From Thioalkalivibrio sp. (GTDB lineage: Bacteria > Pseudomonadota > Gammaproteobacteria > Ectothiorhodospirales > Ectothiorhodospiraceae): DNA of 64,000 nucleotides. This document shows positions 20,514 to 30,462 of this stretch, piece after piece (within the stretch, counting starts at the first letter, position 1; the number at the start of each line of letters is the position of its first letter). Below the pieces are notes generated by a model. The model ran no database searches. It had not been told where the DNA came from and saw only the letters and a program-made list of their open reading frames with translations. The position numbers were made by a program, and so were the translations under genes. Where the stretch lies: positions 1 to 64,000 of the forward strand of contig SKJG01000067.1 in NCBI GenBank assembly GCA_007116035.1, read 5' to 3'.

Positions 20514-22703
20514 TCAGCCGCCGCCGTTGGGCCCGAGGCGTTCGAGCCACTGCTCGATCAGGGGATCCAGGGTACCCTGCTGCCACGCCGCGGCGACCGC
20601 GATTGCCACGACGACCAAAAACAGGAAGGTCTTCCAGGGCCGTCTCTTCTCCGCGTAGGGATCGTCCAGGGAACGCCGCGAGCCGGGTGGAAGCGCCGCC
20701 ACGCCGGTGAGCGAAGCACCGAAAGGCGGATTGATCCTGGCCCGGGTGTTCACGGCCCAGCCGTTGGCGTCCAGCAAGGGTGCCAGGTTGCGCCGGCGCA
20801 GCTTCAGCCAGGCCAGCAGCACCGAAGGGCCGGAGATGGCCAGCAGCACCCCCAGCGCGACCAGCGGCAATTGCCACCAGGCGAGCTGGAACAGTCCCGC
20901 GACGACCGCGGCGAGCGCGGTGCCAATGGCGCCGATCGCCAGACCGATCGCCGCGAAGATACCGGCAAACCGGGCGATATCAAACGGTGTCTGCTGGGCG
21001 CCCCCGCGGCCGGACTCGGCCCGCGCGACGGCCCCGGTGACGCCGGACATCGCCTCCTCCTCCACCGCCTGGTCGCGGGAGGCCGCAAACTTCTGGATCT
21101 GCTCCTGGATGATCCGGGCGATGCGCTTGTACGGAGACCAGAACGCCTGCCATACGCTGATCGGGTGCTCGACGAGCTTCACCACCGTCGCGTTCCAATC
21201 ACGACCGCGGCGATCATAGAAAACACCGTTTCGACCGACCATCACATGATCGGCATCCCCGTCCGTGAGACCGGCGACAATGGTCATCGGCGGATGCCCG
21301 CTGCGCTCGCAGTGGCAGTAGACCAGATAGGTACCGCTGAAGTGGGCGAGCGCGCTGTGCCGGGTCATGTCGTCCACCCGCAGGCACAGGTCGCAGCTGC
21401 GGCGATCGAGATACAGCGTGCCGGCCTGGAAGATCGCCTTGCGGCGGGTACTGTAGAAATCCCGCAGCGACACGAAGTTGTTCAGCAGCGCGAAAAGATC
21501 CCGATGATAACGGGCCAGGCGCTCCACCGCGTCGATTGACGCGGTCTGCGCCTCCACGGCCCTGTCCCGCTCGATCAGGTCCGTGATCGCCTCTTGCACA
21601 CCGCCATCGACCATGGCGCGGAGGCGCTCTTCCCCCAGGGATGCCACGCGCTCGCCCGCCCTGTCTGCCAGCCAAGCTCGATAGGGAGCGAGGCGGGCGG
21701 AGACCGCGTCCCAGTCGTCCATGCTCAGGCTCTCGCGCTCGCCCAGGAGCGGATGGACGACATCCCGGCGCAGGCGCTCGACACGATCGGCCCAGGCCGG
21801 ATTGACGCCTTCCCCCAGCGGCAACTGCCGTCCCGCTGCGACCTCGGCCAGCGGCAGCGCCGCCACCGACGCGGCAGAAACGGCAATGTCTCCGGCAGCC
21901 AGCGCGGCGTAGACCTCTGCGTCCGGGTTCAGCGCGCCGGTCGCTCGCGCGTCGAAAGCGGCCAGACGACAGCGCGTGAAATAATCATCGACCTTGGCGC
22001 GCACCGATTCGAAGACCTCGGCCGCCATAGCAGTCGCGTCCGCCAGGGGCCGTACTTCGTCCGGGTTATCCTGCCCCGCTGTCCACCAGTGGAGAAAGGC
22101 CTGGGCCTCGGTGAAGAAGGCCTCCAGCTTCTCCCGCGAGACCCCGGGCTCACCGCTCAGATCAGCCTCCGGCCCGAACCGCTCCATGATCTCCCTCATC
22201 ACCGAGCGGATCTCCTCGTCCTCACTCAGTCCCGGGGGGACGATGCCATCGCCGTTGAAGCTCTGGGCGCTGAAGATCGCGGCCTTGTCGGAGCTTTCCT
22301 CCACGGAAACCGCGTCCGCGCCGGACCGGCGCAGGTTGGCGAGGATCTGGCGGGCGGAAGCAAGGAGTCGGGCGCCCTCGGGCGTCGAGTCATCGATCGC
22401 GTGCAGGGGCAGCGCATCGCCGCCCTCGATGAGCTTGCCCGGATCCTTCAGCAGCGAGCACGACCAGGACACGGCGTCGAGGATTTCCGGCACCCGGACA
22501 TGGCCATCGCCGTCGGCGTCGATCAGTTCCAGCGTGCGCGCGTCGAACTCCAGGCCGGAGGTTGGGCAGCTCAGCACCGACCAGAGCTTGGGATCGAGCT
22601 CCCTCAGATGCGTAAGATCCTCAGCGGTATCCAGACGAACCTGATCAAAGCCGCCCGAGCGAAAGAAACGCCAACGATGCGGTGCACGCCCCAAGTCCGT
22701 CAT
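20514..22703 (-). CDS. Large membrane protein of unknown function with an EF-hand loop
   Basis: 729 aa from MTDLGRAPHRWRFFRSGGFDQVRLDTAEDL; canonical DADGDGHVRVPE loop; Cys-containing segment; several C-terminal TM helices. Confidence 0.75.
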   Translation of the reverse strand: MTDLGRAPHRWRFFRSGGFDQVRLDTAEDLTHLRELDPKLWSVLSCPTSGLEFDARTLELIDADGDGHVRVPEILDAVSWSCSLLKDPGKLIEGGDALPLHAIDDSTPEGARLLASARQILANLRRSGADAVSVEESSDKAAIFSAQSFNGDGIVPPGLSEDEEIRSVMREIMERFGPEADLSGEPGVSREKLEAFFTEAQAFLHWWTAGQDNPDEVRPLADATAMAAEVFESVRAKVDDYFTRCRLAAFDARATGALNPDAEVYAALAAGDIAVSAASVAALPLAEVAAGRQLPLGEGVNPAWADRVERLRRDVVHPLLGERESLSMDDWDAVSARLAPYRAWLADRAGERVASLGEERLRAMVDGGVQEAITDLIERDRAVEAQTASIDAVERLARYHRDLFALLNNFVSLRDFYSTRRKAIFQAGTLYLDRRSCDLCLRVDDMTRHSALAHFSGTYLVYCHCERSGHPPMTIVAGLTDGDADHVMVGRNGVFYDRRGRDWNATVVKLVEHPISVWQAFWSPYKRIARIIQEQIQKFAASRDQAVEEEAMSGVTGAVARAESGRGGAQQTPFDIARFAGIFAAIGLAIGAIGTALAAVVAGLFQLAWWQLPLVALGVLLAISGPSVLLAWLKLRRRNLAPLLDANGWAVNTRARINPPFGASLTGVAALPPGSRRSLDDPYAEKRRPWKTFLFLVVVAIAVAAAWQQGTLDPLIEQWLERLGPNGGG

Positions 22704-22892
22704 CACCCCCCCAGTGGACCGCCACGGATTCAGGTCCGAACCATACTGTCGGCCGCAGCCACGTGCACGACCTCGCGTTGCGGTCCCGAGGGAACCGTCG
22801 GCATCCTGGCACTGCAAGAGTACAGCGCTGGACCGGTCGCGCAAAGAAGCGAACAATGACGAGCAGCGCGCCCTAACTGAGAAGGAGAAACC

Positions 22893-23822
22893 ATGGCAAA
22901 GGCAGACCGCTCAGCGAAGCAGGCCAAAGCAAGGACCGTCTCCCTGGTGCTGGGCTCGGGCGGGGCCCGCGGTCTGGCCCACATCGGCGTCATCGAGGAG
23001 TTGGAGGCGCACGACTACGAGATCCGCGCAATCGCGGGCAGTTCGATGGGGGCGCTGGTCGGGGGCATCTTTGCCATGGGCGAACTGACGACCTACCGGG
23101 ACTGGGTCGAGGGCCTCAGCCAATCCGACGTCATCGGCCTCCTCGACTGGTCGTTTTCCGGGGGCGGCATGATCCGCGGCGACAAGCTCATGGGGAAACT
23201 GAAGGACCTCGTCGGCGAGAGCGACATCGAGAATCTGCCGATCAGTTACACGGCCGTGGCCGTGGATATCGAACGTGGCAGGGAGATCTGGATGACCGAT
23301 GGTTCCCTGTTCGACGCGATCCGCGCGTCCATCGCGATCCCCGCGGTGTTCGCGCCGCACCGATACCGCGGGCGGACGCTGGTGGACGGAGGCCTGCTCA
23401 ACCCGGTGCCGGTCGCGCCGACCCTGCGCACCCTGACCGACCTGACCATCGTCGTGGACGTCAATGGACCGGCGCCGACGACCAACAAAAACGGGGACGA
23501 GGACGACGAAGAAGCGGGCGAAGAGTCCGGCCTGCTGCGGCGGATGATGGGGTACGTGGAATCGCTCGGCATGAACGGCACGCCCGCTGCGGAAGGAATG
23601 GCCCTGTCGGAGGTCCTGATGCGCTCACTGGAGACGATGCAGGGGGCCCTGACCCGACACCATCTCGCGGTCTTTCGTCCCGATCTCGTGATCAGCATTC
23701 CCAAAAGCGCCTGCATGGTGCACGAGTTCCACAAGGCCCGGCCGGTCATCGAACTGGGCCGGGAGACGGCCCGCGAGCGGTTGCAAACCCTCGATAACGA
23801 AAAGGCTGGCACACCGTATTGA
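22893..23822 (+). CDS. Patatin-like phospholipase (RssA-like)
   Basis: 309 aa; GSGGARGLAHIGVI oxyanion loop, GSSMG nucleophile elbow, DGG. Confidence 0.92.
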   Translation: MAKADRSAKQAKARTVSLVLGSGGARGLAHIGVIEELEAHDYEIRAIAGSSMGALVGGIFAMGELTTYRDWVEGLSQSDVIGLLDWSFSGGGMIRGDKLMGKLKDLVGESDIENLPISYTAVAVDIERGREIWMTDGSLFDAIRASIAIPAVFAPHRYRGRTLVDGGLLNPVPVAPTLRTLTDLTIVVDVNGPAPTTNKNGDEDDEEAGEESGLLRRMMGYVESLGMNGTPAAEGMALSEVLMRSLETMQGALTRHHLAVFRPDLVISIPKSACMVHEFHKARPVIELGRETARERLQTLDNEKAGTPY

Positions 23823-23989
23823 CGGCTCGACCGCGAGGGGGAGACGAGCAGTCGGCAGCTCGCGATATACTGGGCGGCGCGACCGCTCGGGTCTGCTTGC
23901 GCGGATCGAGCCATGCAGAGGGATTTCGGCAGCAGGTGCGCATGGCAGTCGCAGCGCGAAGGTGAATAATGAACCGAGAAGGAGATGGG

Positions 23990-24361
23990 ATGAATTCCAT
24001 GAAGGTCGGAGCAACAAGGTCGTCCGGCGCGGGTCTGATCGGCCTCTTCGTCGCAGTGCTGACGGTCGCCGTTCTCTACGTCGGGGGGGAGTGGTTCGTC
24101 ACCCAACATGTCAAGGCCGCGCTCACGGAGATACTGCAGCAGGAGATGCACGGGGAACTCGAGGTCGAGTCGGTGGGCCTAGACGGCTGGCTGTTGAGTG
24201 GAAGCCGCTCCGGCGATGCCGTGGTTCTGCTGCCCTCCAACGAACGTGTACCGGTGGAATTCAAGATGATCGGTAACCCGATCACCGGTTCGACCATCAC
24301 GGTGGAGGGAGACCAACGCCTGAAGCTGCGCTTGCGGGATCTGTTCGGAGACATCTTCTGA
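23990..24361 (+). CDS. Small hypothetical protein with one N-terminal TM segment
   Basis: 123 aa from ATG 23990 preceded by GAAGGAGAT; signal-anchor LIGLFVAVLTVAVLYVGGEWFV. Confidence 0.65.
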   Translation: MNSMKVGATRSSGAGLIGLFVAVLTVAVLYVGGEWFVTQHVKAALTEILQQEMHGELEVESVGLDGWLLSGSRSGDAVVLLPSNERVPVEFKMIGNPITGSTITVEGDQRLKLRLRDLFGDIF

Positions 24362-24603
24362 CCGGTCGGTCAAACGGCAAGCAGCAGAGTGGCGCCGAGG
24401 GGAGCCGTTCGATCTCCGCGGCGCTTTCACCGGCCGGACGACCCCCCACGCCCGACCAGACCCGCGTGCAAAATACCGCGCGCCGGTGCTCGTGGGCCGG
24501 CGCCCCGAACACCCTGGCAGCCATTGGCATGTCCATGTCTTGATGTACTCGCATTGCGGGCAGGCGCTTCCGCATCGGTGGCTGGCTCCCCTCTCCATTG
24601 AGG

Positions 24604-24634
24604 AAGCCCGCCTGTGAAGGTCACAGGCGGGCTT
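24604..24634 (-). terminator. Strong hairpin downstream of the nrfD-like gene, possible terminator
   Basis: 14-bp perfect inverted repeat AAGCCCGCCTGTGA-AGG-TCACAGGCGGGCTT, 29 bp past the stop codon; no clear U-tract. Confidence 0.55.
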
Positions 24635-24662
24635 GGGTAGCCCTCGATCTGCACGGCACCAT

Positions 24663-25709
24663 TCAGGTGGCCGGGGGGCGTTCATCCATCAGGAATTGCC
24701 CGCCGAGCTTGATCAGCGCCGCTGCCACGGCGACGCCGAGCACCAGGATCAGCGCCTCGGGGATGTTCGGCTGGTAGGACTGCACCGCACCGTACCAGTG
24801 GGCTGTCTGTCCCAGCGACACCAGCTGCCCCGTGATGATGAAGCTGTACTGAACCCACAGCACGCCCAGAATGCCGATAAAGGCGAGGATCCGCGGGGCG
24901 TATTGCAGCAATACCAGCGCCAGGATGAAGGGCACCAGCATCCAGATACTCGCCCAGCCCAGCATGCCGACCACGGTGCTGTGAGCCTCGTAGGCAACGC
25001 GCACCAACAGCAGCCCGGCGAACAACAGTGCCGTCTGCCGAAAGATTCGTCCGGCAGTCTCGGTCAGCGCGCTTTGCGGACGCAGCAGCACGATCGCTGC
25101 GGCTCCGCTCACCAGCGCCGAGACCAGGGTGATGACCGAGAGGAACGCTCCGTGGTAGTCAGGACGACCGATTACCGTGCCGAAAACCGCGCCGATGGTG
25201 ATGGCCGCAGCCGCCGCGATCAACAGCGTACCCCAGGCCAGCGGCAGATCGAACACGCCGTGGCGGCCTTTCAGATCCAGCACCAACTTCACGGCCAGGA
25301 GAACCAACTCGATGGAATACAGCGTGCCCATCCACCAGATCGGCGAACTCGGATTTGGCGACAGCAGGATCCAGACCATGTTGAGTAACGACCCCAGTTC
25401 CGTGGCCAGGGCCGTGAAGCCTCCAAGGAGCATCCCGATGGCCATGATCAGCAGCGCCCGCGTGTGCCGCGTGATGGCTTCATCTTTCATGATCAGGCCG
25501 TAGGCCAGGATCAGTGAAACGCCGGTGCTCATCAACGCAAGGAAGATGTAGGTCACCAGCGGTAGTGTCCAGACCAGCGAACTGTTGGTCGCGAACAGAT
25601 GCCCGAAGAACATCTCGTACAGACCCACCGCGCCGCCTGCCACCAGCCCGGCGGCGATCAGGATCCAGGTGGGTGTCAGAAAGTCTTTCCGACTGACGTT
25701 GGAGTTCAT
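24663..25709 (-). CDS. NrfD/PsrC-type membrane quinone-interacting subunit
   Basis: 348 aa polytopic membrane protein directly after the Fe-S subunit gene. Confidence 0.88.
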   Translation of the reverse strand: MNSNVSRKDFLTPTWILIAAGLVAGGAVGLYEMFFGHLFATNSSLVWTLPLVTYIFLALMSTGVSLILAYGLIMKDEAITRHTRALLIMAIGMLLGGFTALATELGSLLNMVWILLSPNPSSPIWWMGTLYSIELVLLAVKLVLDLKGRHGVFDLPLAWGTLLIAAAAAITIGAVFGTVIGRPDYHGAFLSVITLVSALVSGAAAIVLLRPQSALTETAGRIFRQTALLFAGLLLVRVAYEAHSTVVGMLGWASIWMLVPFILALVLLQYAPRILAFIGILGVLWVQYSFIITGQLVSLGQTAHWYGAVQSYQPNIPEALILVLGVAVAAALIKLGGQFLMDERPPAT

Positions 25710-25712
25710 GAT

Positions 25713-26453
25713 TTACGCTCCTTGATTTTCGCCGGCGGGGCGAGCGGGTTCGAAACGGCGCTGGGGCTTGTAGTCACGGATGTAAATGACCCGTGGCCGC
25801 GTTCCCAGCTCTTCGCGCAGCCCCTTGCCTCCGTGCCTGGCCACCAGCTTGCTCACTTCGCTGTTCGGGTCGTCGATATCGCCGAATTGCCGTGCACCCG
25901 AGGGACAGGCGTCGACGCAGGCCGGCGCCAGACCCTTGACCAGGCGGTGGTCGCAGAACGTGCATTTTTCAACGGACCCGGCGGGCCGAACGACCGGATA
26001 CGTCGTGCCGCGCTCCGGGTTGCCGTGCGGAGAGCCTTCGCCTCCGGATTCCTCGAGCATCTCCCGGGGCGAGAAGCACCCTTCGGCCAAACGGTCGCGC
26101 TGGGCCCAGTGTTGATGCGGCCTTTCCCAGTTGAAACTGATCACGCCGTACGGGCAGTTGACGATGCAGGCCTTGCAGCCGATGCACTTCTTCGTGTCGT
26201 GCAGCGTCAGGCCGGTCTGCCTGTCCTTGTACATCGCCTGCGTCGGGCAGGCAGCCACACAGGGTGCGTTGTCGCAGTGGTTGCACATCGTCGAGATGTA
26301 CTCGTAGCGAACGGCCGGAAATTTGCCGCTGGTGCGCGTGATCTTGTCGCACCAGTTGAAGCCGACCGGCGTGTTGTTTTCGATCTTGCACGCGATGGTG
26401 CAAGCGGCGCAGCCGACGCACAGCTGCTGGTCAATCACCATTCCATATCCCAT
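25713..26453 (-). CDS. Four-cluster ferredoxin electron transfer subunit (ArrB/PsrB-like)
   Basis: 246 aa with four Cys clusters: CVGCAACTIAC, CNHCDNAPCVAACP, CIGCKACIVNCPYGVI, CTFCDHRLVKGLAPACVDACP. Confidence 0.9.
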   Translation of the reverse strand: MGYGMVIDQQLCVGCAACTIACKIENNTPVGFNWCDKITRTSGKFPAVRYEYISTMCNHCDNAPCVAACPTQAMYKDRQTGLTLHDTKKCIGCKACIVNCPYGVISFNWERPHQHWAQRDRLAEGCFSPREMLEESGGEGSPHGNPERGTTYPVVRPAGSVEKCTFCDHRLVKGLAPACVDACPSGARQFGDIDDPNSEVSKLVARHGGKGLREELGTRPRVIYIRDYKPQRRFEPARPAGENQGA

Positions 26454-26481
26454 GACGAATCTCTCCTAGCAGTTGTCGGCT

Positions 26482-29040
26482 TCAAGCCTTCTCGATGCGA
26501 ACGCCAATCTGGCCGGAAAACACCGAGGATCCGGACAGGCGGTCGTAATCGCGCGGGATCAGCTCGTTGTTGTTGCCGCCGATTGCCGTGCGTCCGAAGT
26601 CTTTCGAAACATGCCGGCCGTAGGCCCAGTGGCCCATGCCGAAGGCCTTGACCACGCAGCCGGGCCGCACACCTTCCCAGACGCTCGCGGTGCAAGTGAT
26701 GCTGCCCGAGACCGAGGTCAGGCGAACCGTGTCGCCGGTCTCGATGCCCAGGCGCTCGGCGTCGACCGGATTGATCTTGGCCGCATCGCCGAACTTGAGA
26801 TCTCCGGGCTCGACGTCACGCTCCCCGGTGTACCAGTAATGGTTGCAGCCGCGGCCTTCGCGGTTGAGCTTGTGCTTGTGGTCGATGAACAGCATCGGGA
26901 AATCGTCCTCGCTGCCGTGCCGGAACGGGCTTTCATAGTGCGGAATGAACGCCAGTTCGCCGCGGGCCTCGTAATTGCAGGTAGCCAGCACGTTGTCGAT
27001 ATCGGTGTCGTGCCGATCCGCGTGCGATTGCAGCGCATCCTTCAGGGTCTCGGAATAGAACTCGAAGTTACCGGTCTTGGTTCCCATGTTGCCCCAGCGC
27101 GACTGGAACGGATAATGGTCGCTGGTCCACATGCCGGCCTCGAGGAACTCGGCCCAGCTGTTGAACTTGGTGCCACCCACGTCGGACTCGGGATCCCAGA
27201 ACGGTTTGGTCATCATCTTGACCATGATCAGTCCCAACTCGTCACCGTTCGTCGGGTGCGCACCGGTCTCGGGATCGACGAACTCGTTCTTCAGGTACTC
27301 CAGCGGCGCGCTGAAGCCCTTGCGGTCCAGCGCCTCGGCCAGCAGCCAGGGAATCTCGGACTCGTCCTGGCGGACGTCGCCGACCTTGACCATGGGCTGC
27401 TGGATCCCGACCACGCCGTAACCGTTGCCGGAGTTCGCCACCACGCTCCAGCGCTCGAACATGCTGTGCGAGGCCGGCAGGATGATGTCGGCAAATATGG
27501 ACTGCTCCGCCAGATTGAGCGTGGAGTGAACCTGGAAGGGCACCTTCTTCATCGCCTCTTCCCATTCCTGCGCATGCGGCTGGGCGTAGACGAAGTTGTT
27601 CCAGCTCGCGTAGAGGACCTCGATACCGTAGGGATCTTCTTCCAGGATGGAATTGGCCGGCTGGGAGCTGATCACCCCTGCACCCGACACGCCGCGCGCC
27701 AGGGCCGGAAACTCCAGCCGCCCGCGCCGATCGATCATTTCCATCGCGATACCGGCCTGCGCCAGTTCGTCCCGATACGCGGCGCCATCAGGCAACGATG
27801 CGGTGGGCCGCGAGCTGAAGCGCATGCTGCCACCGTCGTTCTCGGCCGCACCGAGCAATCCGGTGAGGGCATGACCGCACATCGAGCTGTAGGCGCCGCG
27901 GGTGTTCATGTGCATCCCGCGCGAGAGCCAGATCCCCACGTTCGGAGCCGCAGCGCCGAGGTCACGGGCGACACGAACGATCTGCTCGACCGGAAGGTCG
28001 GTGATCTCGGCGGCCCACTCCGGGGTACGGTCCTTCAGCTCCAGGTTCCACCACTGCACGAGGCCGTGGGTGTAGCGTTCTTCGAAGTCTTCTTCAGACA
28101 CAGACTGTCCCGAAACGAAGCGGTTTTCGCCATCTTCGAAATCACCCACGAAGGGCTTGTGCCAGAGGCCCTCGGTCAGAATGACGTGTGCCAGCGCCAG
28201 CGCCAGCGCCGAGTCGGTTCCCGGCTTGAGCGGCAGCCACTCGTCGGCCTTCTGCGCGCTGGACGAGAAGCGCGGATCGACGATCCCAACCTTGGCGTGC
28301 TCGAGCATGTTGCCCCACTCACGCGTCGCAAAGGAAACCTGGCGGTTGGCGGCGATCGGATCGGCGCCAAAGCAGAGTTGGTAGCGGCTGTTCTTGATGT
28401 CGTACTGGCGGTAACCGAAGTTGCCTTCGAGGAAGTAGGGGCCGAACTTGTCGGCTTCGGCGCAGATGGCCGAGTGGGTAATGGCGTTCGGCGATCCGAT
28501 GATGCGACTGATATTGGACAGCATCACACCACTCATGAAGCCGTAGCGGCCACGGGTGGTCATGTACTTGTAGGGTTCGCCCTTGCGCCGCAGTTCCATG
28601 AGCTTCTCGGCGAAGGTGTCCATCGCCTCTTCCCAGGTGATGCGCACAAAACCCGGGTCCTCGCCGCGGCCTTTGTTCGGATTGGTCCGCTTCATCGGGT
28701 AACGCACACGGTCCGGGTCGTACAGCTCGGTCAACGCCATGCTCTGGCGCACGCAGCCGGACTTGCCGGTGATTTTGGAGTGCTGGTTGCCGCGCACATG
28801 GAAAACGCGGCCATCCTGTACGTAGGCCTCCTTCATGCACCAGGTGGTACAGCCCTGACAGACCGTCGGAACCCACTTGCCCGAACCCGGAGCCGGGATC
28901 GGGTCCGCGGCGTGTGCGAGGCCGGCACGCACCAGGCCCTGGGTAATCGGGTTGAGTTGAAATGCGGTGACGACGCCCAGCGCGCCCGTTCCTGCCAGGA
29001 AGGCCCGGCGACTCAGCTTGCGTTCATTGAACCATTGCAT
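26482..29040 (-). CDS. TAT-exported molybdopterin oxidoreductase, ArrA-like DMSO reductase family catalytic subunit
   Basis: SRRAFLAGTGALG twin-arginine signal; C-X2-C-X3-C-X27-C 4Fe-4S motif (VCQGCTTWC...GC); RGRY at 28543-28554; IGSPNAITHSAICAEADKFGPYF. Start 29040 or 29049 preferred over 29082 because of the GGTGGAGG upstream. Confidence 0.85.
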   Translation of the reverse strand: MQWFNERKLSRRAFLAGTGALGVVTAFQLNPITQGLVRAGLAHAADPIPAPGSGKWVPTVCQGCTTWCMKEAYVQDGRVFHVRGNQHSKITGKSGCVRQSMALTELYDPDRVRYPMKRTNPNKGRGEDPGFVRITWEEAMDTFAEKLMELRRKGEPYKYMTTRGRYGFMSGVMLSNISRIIGSPNAITHSAICAEADKFGPYFLEGNFGYRQYDIKNSRYQLCFGADPIAANRQVSFATREWGNMLEHAKVGIVDPRFSSSAQKADEWLPLKPGTDSALALALAHVILTEGLWHKPFVGDFEDGENRFVSGQSVSEEDFEERYTHGLVQWWNLELKDRTPEWAAEITDLPVEQIVRVARDLGAAAPNVGIWLSRGMHMNTRGAYSSMCGHALTGLLGAAENDGGSMRFSSRPTASLPDGAAYRDELAQAGIAMEMIDRRGRLEFPALARGVSGAGVISSQPANSILEEDPYGIEVLYASWNNFVYAQPHAQEWEEAMKKVPFQVHSTLNLAEQSIFADIILPASHSMFERWSVVANSGNGYGVVGIQQPMVKVGDVRQDESEIPWLLAEALDRKGFSAPLEYLKNEFVDPETGAHPTNGDELGLIMVKMMTKPFWDPESDVGGTKFNSWAEFLEAGMWTSDHYPFQSRWGNMGTKTGNFEFYSETLKDALQSHADRHDTDIDNVLATCNYEARGELAFIPHYESPFRHGSEDDFPMLFIDHKHKLNREGRGCNHYWYTGERDVEPGDLKFGDAAKINPVDAERLGIETGDTVRLTSVSGSITCTASVWEGVRPGCVVKAFGMGHWAYGRHVSKDFGRTAIGGNNNELIPRDYDRLSGSSVFSGQIGVRIEKA

Positions 29041-29064
29041 GCGTGGCATCCTCCACCTGTTCGA

Positions 29065-29078
29065 TGTTTCGAGAAACA
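29065..29078. promoter_or_regulatory. Perfect dyad TGTTTC-GA-GAAACA upstream of the molybdoenzyme operon
   Basis: 6-bp arms, 2-bp spacer, about 25-38 bp upstream of the preferred start codon. Confidence 0.35.
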
Positions 29079-29528
29079 GCAAACATCACACCCGCACGGC
29101 GGATCATGATCTAGCGCATAGTTCGTCGGGATTGTTCAATAAAACAGAACGTTTCATGGTCCGATTGGCCACTATGGAACCACAAATTCGAATATTGGAA
29201 AATGCTGCAGCTTGCGATTGTGTGATGAATCGGGCCACTCGTCCCGTGCTTCGGATCATCGTTTTGCTTTCGTTAGCGCCGGCGCTCGGTGGAGCCCAGA
29301 ACTCATCCAACCACCGCGACGGGCACCGCGGATGGGTGCCCGTGTCCACCCCCCATCCGCGAGGTGGACAGGTCCGGCTCGACCATGGGTTACTGTTGAC
29401 GTATCCGATCCTGAGATGGCCGGAGAACACCTGCCCCAGGATGGCCGGCCCCTGTCATCGGCCGCATCGAACAACCTAAAATGACCGACATGACCCCTAC
29501 CCAGCCGGCTTACTGCACAAATGCCCCG

Positions 29529-30290
29529 ATGTCTCGCATCCTGCTGTTCCTGTCCCTCTTCCTGTACTCGATCACGGCGCTTGCGGTAGGTCCGAACAGC
29601 CACACTCCGCAAGCGGAGAATGAGTGCGTCGTCCTGGTTCATGGTCTTGGACGAACCGAGCACTCCTTCCTGCTCATGGAAGAGTTGCTGCCTGCCGCGG
29701 GTTACCTCGTGGTCAACCTCGACTACCCATCGCGCGCGATGACGATCGACGAGCTGCTGGGCCATGTGACCGAAGTGGTGGCCGCCTGCGAGAAACGGAC
29801 GGTCAATTTCGTCACCCATTCGATGGGTGGCATCCTGGTGCGCCGATGGCTGGAACTTCATGCTTTCGAAAGCCTGGGCCGCGTGGTGATGCTGGCACCA
29901 CCGAACCGGGGGTCCGAAATCGTCGATGAACTGGGCGACCTGGCCGTTTACCGCTTTCTGACCGGACCGGCCGGGCTCGAACTCGGCACCGGCCCTGATG
30001 GTGTCCGGAGCCTCTTCGGTCCGGTGGACTTCGAGCTGGGAGTGATCGCTGGGAACCGGTCACTGAACCCGTTCTTCTCCGGCATCATCCCGGGCGAGGA
30101 CGACGGCAAGGTATCGGTCGAGAACACGACGGCGGAAGGGATGACGGACCACATCGTCCTGCCAGCGACCCACACCTTTCTGATGAACAATCCCCTGGTC
30201 ATCGCCCAGACGGTCATCTTCCTCCAGCATGGCCGGTTCGAACACGACCTCACTTTTCGGGAACTGATGCGTCGGCTGACGCATCGCTGA
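29529..30290 (+). CDS. Secreted alpha/beta hydrolase (lipase-like)
   Basis: Signal peptide [41 protein letters not shown] nucleophile elbow. Confidence 0.82.
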   Translation: MSRILLFLSLFLYSITALAVGPNSHTPQAENECVVLVHGLGRTEHSFLLMEELLPAAGYLVVNLDYPSRAMTIDELLGHVTEVVAACEKRTVNFVTHSMGGILVRRWLELHAFESLGRVVMLAPPNRGSEIVDELGDLAVYRFLTGPAGLELGTGPDGVRSLFGPVDFELGVIAGNRSLNPFFSGIIPGEDDGKVSVENTTAEGMTDHIVLPATHTFLMNNPLVIAQTVIFLQHGRFEHDLTFRELMRRLTHR

Positions 30291-30462
30291 AATTCTCGCA
30301 CGGGCCATGCGGGTCGCCGGCCGGGAGAAGGCAGGCTTTCCGCCCCCGAAGGCGCTGGTGTTGCGTGGCCACCGCCGCTTTGTCGCGAACACGATGCACC
30401 CGCTGCTGTAAACGATGGCCGCAGAGGTGACCGCAACTGTCGCAGTAACGTATCGTTTCTCC

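Noticed and set aside
26473-29109. 878-aa plus-strand ORF
   Set aside because: Exact antisense of the molybdoenzyme gene; composition typical of a GC-rich shadow ORF, no recognisable domain.
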